In this document: positions 30,619 to 32,944 of the stretch, in pieces
Layout of the letters: each line of letters opens with the position of its first letter
How positions within the stretch are numbered: the stretch's first letter is position 1
Source: Rhodobacter sp.
Lineage (GTDB): Bacteria; Pseudomonadota; Alphaproteobacteria; Rhodobacterales; Rhodobacteraceae
Length of the DNA: 32,944 bases
NCBI GenBank assembly: GCA_027487575.1
Contig: JAIYDJ010000014.1
Coordinates: 1-32,944 of the forward strand
Direction of reading: 5' to 3'
Made by a program: the position numbers and the translations under genes
The notes under the pieces: generated by a model
Database searches by the model: none
The model's input: the letters and a program-made list of their open reading frames with translations, nothing else
Told to the model about the DNA's origin: nothing

Positions 30619-32944
30619 ATGAACCAAGACGACTCCGATGCCTTCGAGGCGGCAGTTCCCTTGTCGCAACGCGCTTTGGCGGCGCGCGCAGCCCCGTATC
30701 TCGACGACCTGAACCCCGCGCAGCGCGCGGCGGTCGAGGCGCTGGACGGGCCGGTGCTGATGCTGGCCGGGGCTGGGACGGGCAAGACCAAGGCGCTGAC
30801 CGCCCGGATCGTGCACCTGCTGCGCATGGGCAAGGCGCGCCCGAACGAGATTCTGGCGGTGACCTTCACCAACAAGGCCGCGCGCGAGATGAAGGATCGT
30901 GTCGGCCGCCTGCTGGGCGAGGTGGCCGAGGGCATGCCGTGGATGGGCACCTTCCACTCCGTCTCGGTCAAGCTGCTGCGCCGCCATGCCGAACTGGTCG
31001 GGCTGAAAAGCAACTTCACGATCCTCGACACTGACGACCAGTTGCGCCTGCTCAAGCAGTTGATCGTGGCCGCCAACATCGACGAAAAGCGTTGGCCCGC
31101 CCGCCTGCTGGCCGGAATCATCGACGGCTGGAAAAACAAGGCACTGACCCCGGACCGCGTGCCGTCATCCGAAGCAGCCGCCTACAACAACCGGGGCACC
31201 GAACTTTACGAGCAGTATCAGGAACGTCTGCGGACGCTGAACGCCACCGACTTTGGCGACCTCTTGCTGCATTGCGTGACGATCTTCCAGAAACACCCCG
31301 ATGTGCTGGCCCAGTACCAGCGGTGGTTCCGCTTTATTCTGGTCGACGAATATCAGGACACCAACGTCGCCCAATACCTGTGGCTCAGGCTGCTGGCGCA
31401 GGCGCACCGCAACATCTGCTGCGTGGGCGACGACGACCAGTCGATTTATGGCTGGCGCGGGGCAGAGGTGGGCAACATCCTGCGGTTCGAAAAGGATTTT
31501 CCGGGCGCGGCGGTGGTACGGCTGGAACAGAACTACCGATCCACCCCGCATATCCTTGCGGCCGCGTCCGGGGTGATCGCCACCAATGCCGGGCGGCTGG
31601 GCAAGACGTTGTGGACCGAGGCGACCGAGGGCGAAAAGGTCCGCCTGATCGGCCATTGGGACGGCGAGGAAGAGGCGCGGTGGATCGGCGAAGAGGTCGA
31701 GGCACTGCAGCGCGGTCGCCGTCCAGGGCCAATGTCGCTGAACCATATGGCGATCCTCGTCCGCGCCAGCCACCAGATGCGCGCCTTCGAGGACCGGTTC
31801 CTGACCATCGGCCTGCCGTACCGGGTGATCGGCGGCCCGCGCTTCTATGAACGGCTCGAAGTGCGCGACGCGATGGCCTATTTCCGGCTGGCCGTCTCGC
31901 CTTCGGATGATCTGGCCTTCGAACGGGTGGTCAACACGCCGAAACGGGGCCTCGGCGACAAGGCCACGGCGGAAGTTCAGCGCACCGCGCGGGCGGCGGG
32001 GGTGTCCCTGCTGGACGGCGCGCGCGAGGTGCTGGCGAAGAAGCTGATCGGCGGCAAAGGGGCGGCGGAACTGCGCAGCTTTGTCGACGGGGTGGACCGC
32101 TGGCATGAGGCCACGCTGCCGCAGGATTATGACCATGTCCGGCTGGCCGAGCAGATCCTTGACGAGTCCGGCTACACCGCGATGTGGCAGAACGACAAGA
32201 CACCCGAGGCGCCGGGGCGGCTGGAAAACCTCAAGGAACTGGTCAAGGCACTGGAGCAGTTCGACAATCTGCAGGGCTTTCTGGAACACGTCAGCCTGAT
32301 CATGGAAAACGACAATGAAGAGGCGGCGGAAAAGGTCACCATCATGACGCTGCACGCCGCCAAGGGGCTGGAGTTTCCGGCCGTTTTCCTGCCCGGCTGG
32401 GAGGATGGCCTGTTCCCCAGCCAGCGCAGCATGGATGAAAGCGGGCTGAAGGGGTTGGAGGAGGAGCGCCGCCTCGCCTATGTCGGCATTACCCGCGCGG
32501 AAGAGTTGTGCACGATTTCCTATGCAGACAACCGCCGGGTATATGGTCAATGGCAAAGTCAGTTTAAAAGCAGATTCATTAATGAACTCCCGATGGAGCA
32601 TGTCTTGGAGTTGACCCCACCGGGTTTGCTTGGCGGGCGTTATGGCACCGCCGCAAACACCGGCTTCGGCGCCGGGCTCGAGGAGCGCGCCGTGAAAGCC
32701 GATGTCTACAATTCACCGGGCTGGCGCCGCCTGCAGGAAAGGTCCTCAGCCCGCCCCGTCAGCCAGCCGCGCGAGGCGCGCAATACCGTGATAGACCTTG
32801 AAGCCGTGTCGCCCTACGGCCGGGGCGACCGGGTGTTCCACCAGAAGTTCGGCTATGGGGACGTGGTGGCGGTGGAAGGCGACAAGCTGGACATCGATTT
32901 CGACCATGCCGGGATGAAAAAGATCGTCGCCCGCTGGATTGTGC
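30619..32944 (+). CDS. uvrD: UvrD/PcrA-type ATP-dependent DNA helicase, 3' end outside window
   Basis: The frame is open from the ATG at 30619 to the window edge (775 codons), so the C-terminal end is missing, probably by little. Superfamily 1A motifs are in order: LNPAQRAAV (Q motif), Walker A GAGTGKT (51-57), VTFTNKAAREM, GTFHS, VDEYQDTN (motif II), GDDDQSIYGWRGAE (III), QNYRS (IV), TLHAAKGLEF (V), VGITRAEE (VI). The last visible part, FGYGDVVAVEGDKLDIDFD, is the C-terminal Tudor-like domain that contacts RNA polymerase in UvrD/PcrA. It unwinds DNA 3'-5' in nucleotide-excision and mismatch repair (family knowledge). An upstream LexA box suggests damage induction. There is no clear ribosome-binding site before the ATG. 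Confidence 0.93.
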   Translation, partial: MNQDDSDAFEAAVPLSQRALAARAAPYLDDLNPAQRAAVEALDGPVLMLAGAGTGKTKALTARIVHLLRMGKARPNEILAVTFTNKAAREMKDRVGRLLGEVAEGMPWMGTFHSVSVKLLRRHAELVGLKSNFTILDTDDQLRLLKQLIVAANIDEKRWPARLLAGIIDGWKNKALTPDRVPSSEAAAYNNRGTELYEQYQERLRTLNATDFGDLLLHCVTIFQKHPDVLAQYQRWFRFILVDEYQDTNVAQYLWLRLLAQAHRNICCVGDDDQSIYGWRGAEVGNILRFEKDFPGAAVVRLEQNYRSTPHILAAASGVIATNAGRLGKTLWTEATEGEKVRLIGHWDGEEEARWIGEEVEALQRGRRPGPMSLNHMAILVRASHQMRAFEDRFLTIGLPYRVIGGPRFYERLEVRDAMAYFRLAVSPSDDLAFERVVNTPKRGLGDKATAEVQRTARAAGVSLLDGAREVLAKKLIGGKGAAELRSFVDGVDRWHEATLPQDYDHVRLAEQILDESGYTAMWQNDKTPEAPGRLENLKELVKALEQFDNLQGFLEHVSLIMENDNEEAAEKVTIMTLHAAKGLEFPAVFLPGWEDGLFPSQRSMDESGLKGLEEERRLAYVGITRAEELCTISYADNRRVYGQWQSQFKSRFINELPMEHVLELTPPGLLGGRYGTAANTGFGAGLEERAVKADVYNSPGWRRLQERSSARPVSQPREARNTVIDLEAVSPYGRGDRVFHQKFGYGDVVAVEGDKLDIDFDHAGMKKIVARWIV

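Noticed and set aside
30433..30987. N-terminal extension of pyc by 185 codons
   Set aside because: It would overlap the divergent uvrD gene and its promoter; homology to biotin carboxylase starts exactly at the ATG at 30432, which has a ribosome-binding site.
31165..32601. Minus-strand frame of 478 codons within uvrD
   Set aside because: uvrD is open on the plus strand through the whole region, with all helicase motifs in order.
1..32944. CRISPR arrays, transposons, phage or integrated elements
   Set aside because: No regularly spaced direct repeats, transposase, integrase or attachment-site duplications were seen. The tRNA genes have intact 3' ends with housekeeping neighbours.

Overview
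The window is about 33 kb of GC-rich, densely packed bacterial chromosome. Most genes are separated by very short gaps or joined by ATGA/GTGA stop-start overlaps. Gene content suggests an alphaproteobacterium of the Rhodobacteraceae (Rhodobacter/Paracoccus-like). The main pointers are an Irr-type Fur regulator divergent from fabA-fabB-fabI, scattered his genes, a GAAC-N7-GAAC LexA box, and RpoD-type promoters with TTGNNN/TAnnnn boxes in front of the tRNA genes. This placement comes from gene families and motifs only; no search was run. There are no insertion sequences, phage genes or CRISPR arrays, and composition looks even throughout.

Layout. 1-3.0 kb: 3' end of a RecD/Dda-like helicase, a stand-alone Lrp/AsnC RAM-domain protein, then pyrD and a DUF952 gene on the minus strand. 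3.05-4.6 kb: a periplasmic UshA-like 5'-nucleotidase preceded by two sequences that look like Pho boxes. 4.6-12.7 kb: a putative catabolic locus. It has a RidA-family gene divergent from a NitT/TauT-type ABC transporter (binding protein, ATPase, permease), a CodA-like amidohydrolase, an FAD-linked oxidase, two tandem flavodoxin-fold NAD(P)H oxidoreductases and a creatininase-family amidase. 12.7-13.4 kb: an HMCES/YedK abasic-site protein, then tRNA-Gly(UCC). 13.6-16.9 kb: fabI, fabB and fabA (minus) and irr (plus). 17.1-19.9 kb: transglutaminase-like, ABC1/UbiB kinase-like and CIA30-like proteins. 19.9-22.2 kb: tRNA-Tyr, an RlmB-like rRNA methyltransferase, a CoA-binding protein, a PhnA/YjdM protein and tRNA-Gly(GCC). 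22.3-26.9 kb: hisB-hisH, then a DMT transporter and a DUF2147 protein on the minus strand, then hisA, hisF-hisE. 27-30.4 kb: pyruvate carboxylase (minus). 30.6 kb to the end: a UvrD/PcrA helicase (plus) cut by the window edge, with a LexA box in the divergent promoter region.

How the parts work together. Most genes are housekeeping: pyrimidine synthesis (pyrD), unsaturated fatty acid synthesis (fabA/fabB/fabI), histidine synthesis (five his genes), anaplerosis (pyc), tRNA and rRNA functions, and repair (uvrD, HMCES). The best candidate for something undescribed is the transporter-plus-hydrolase-plus-redox locus at 4.6-12.7 kb. Its enzyme mix fits uptake and breakdown of a nitrogen heterocycle or cyclic amide. 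Active-site differences argue against cytosine or creatinine as the substrate. Other points of interest are a family of double-hairpin intergenic repeats (three copies), paired Pho boxes, the LexA box, a tRNA-Tyr with an unusual tertiary core, and two convergent gene pairs that share one CTAG as both stop codons.
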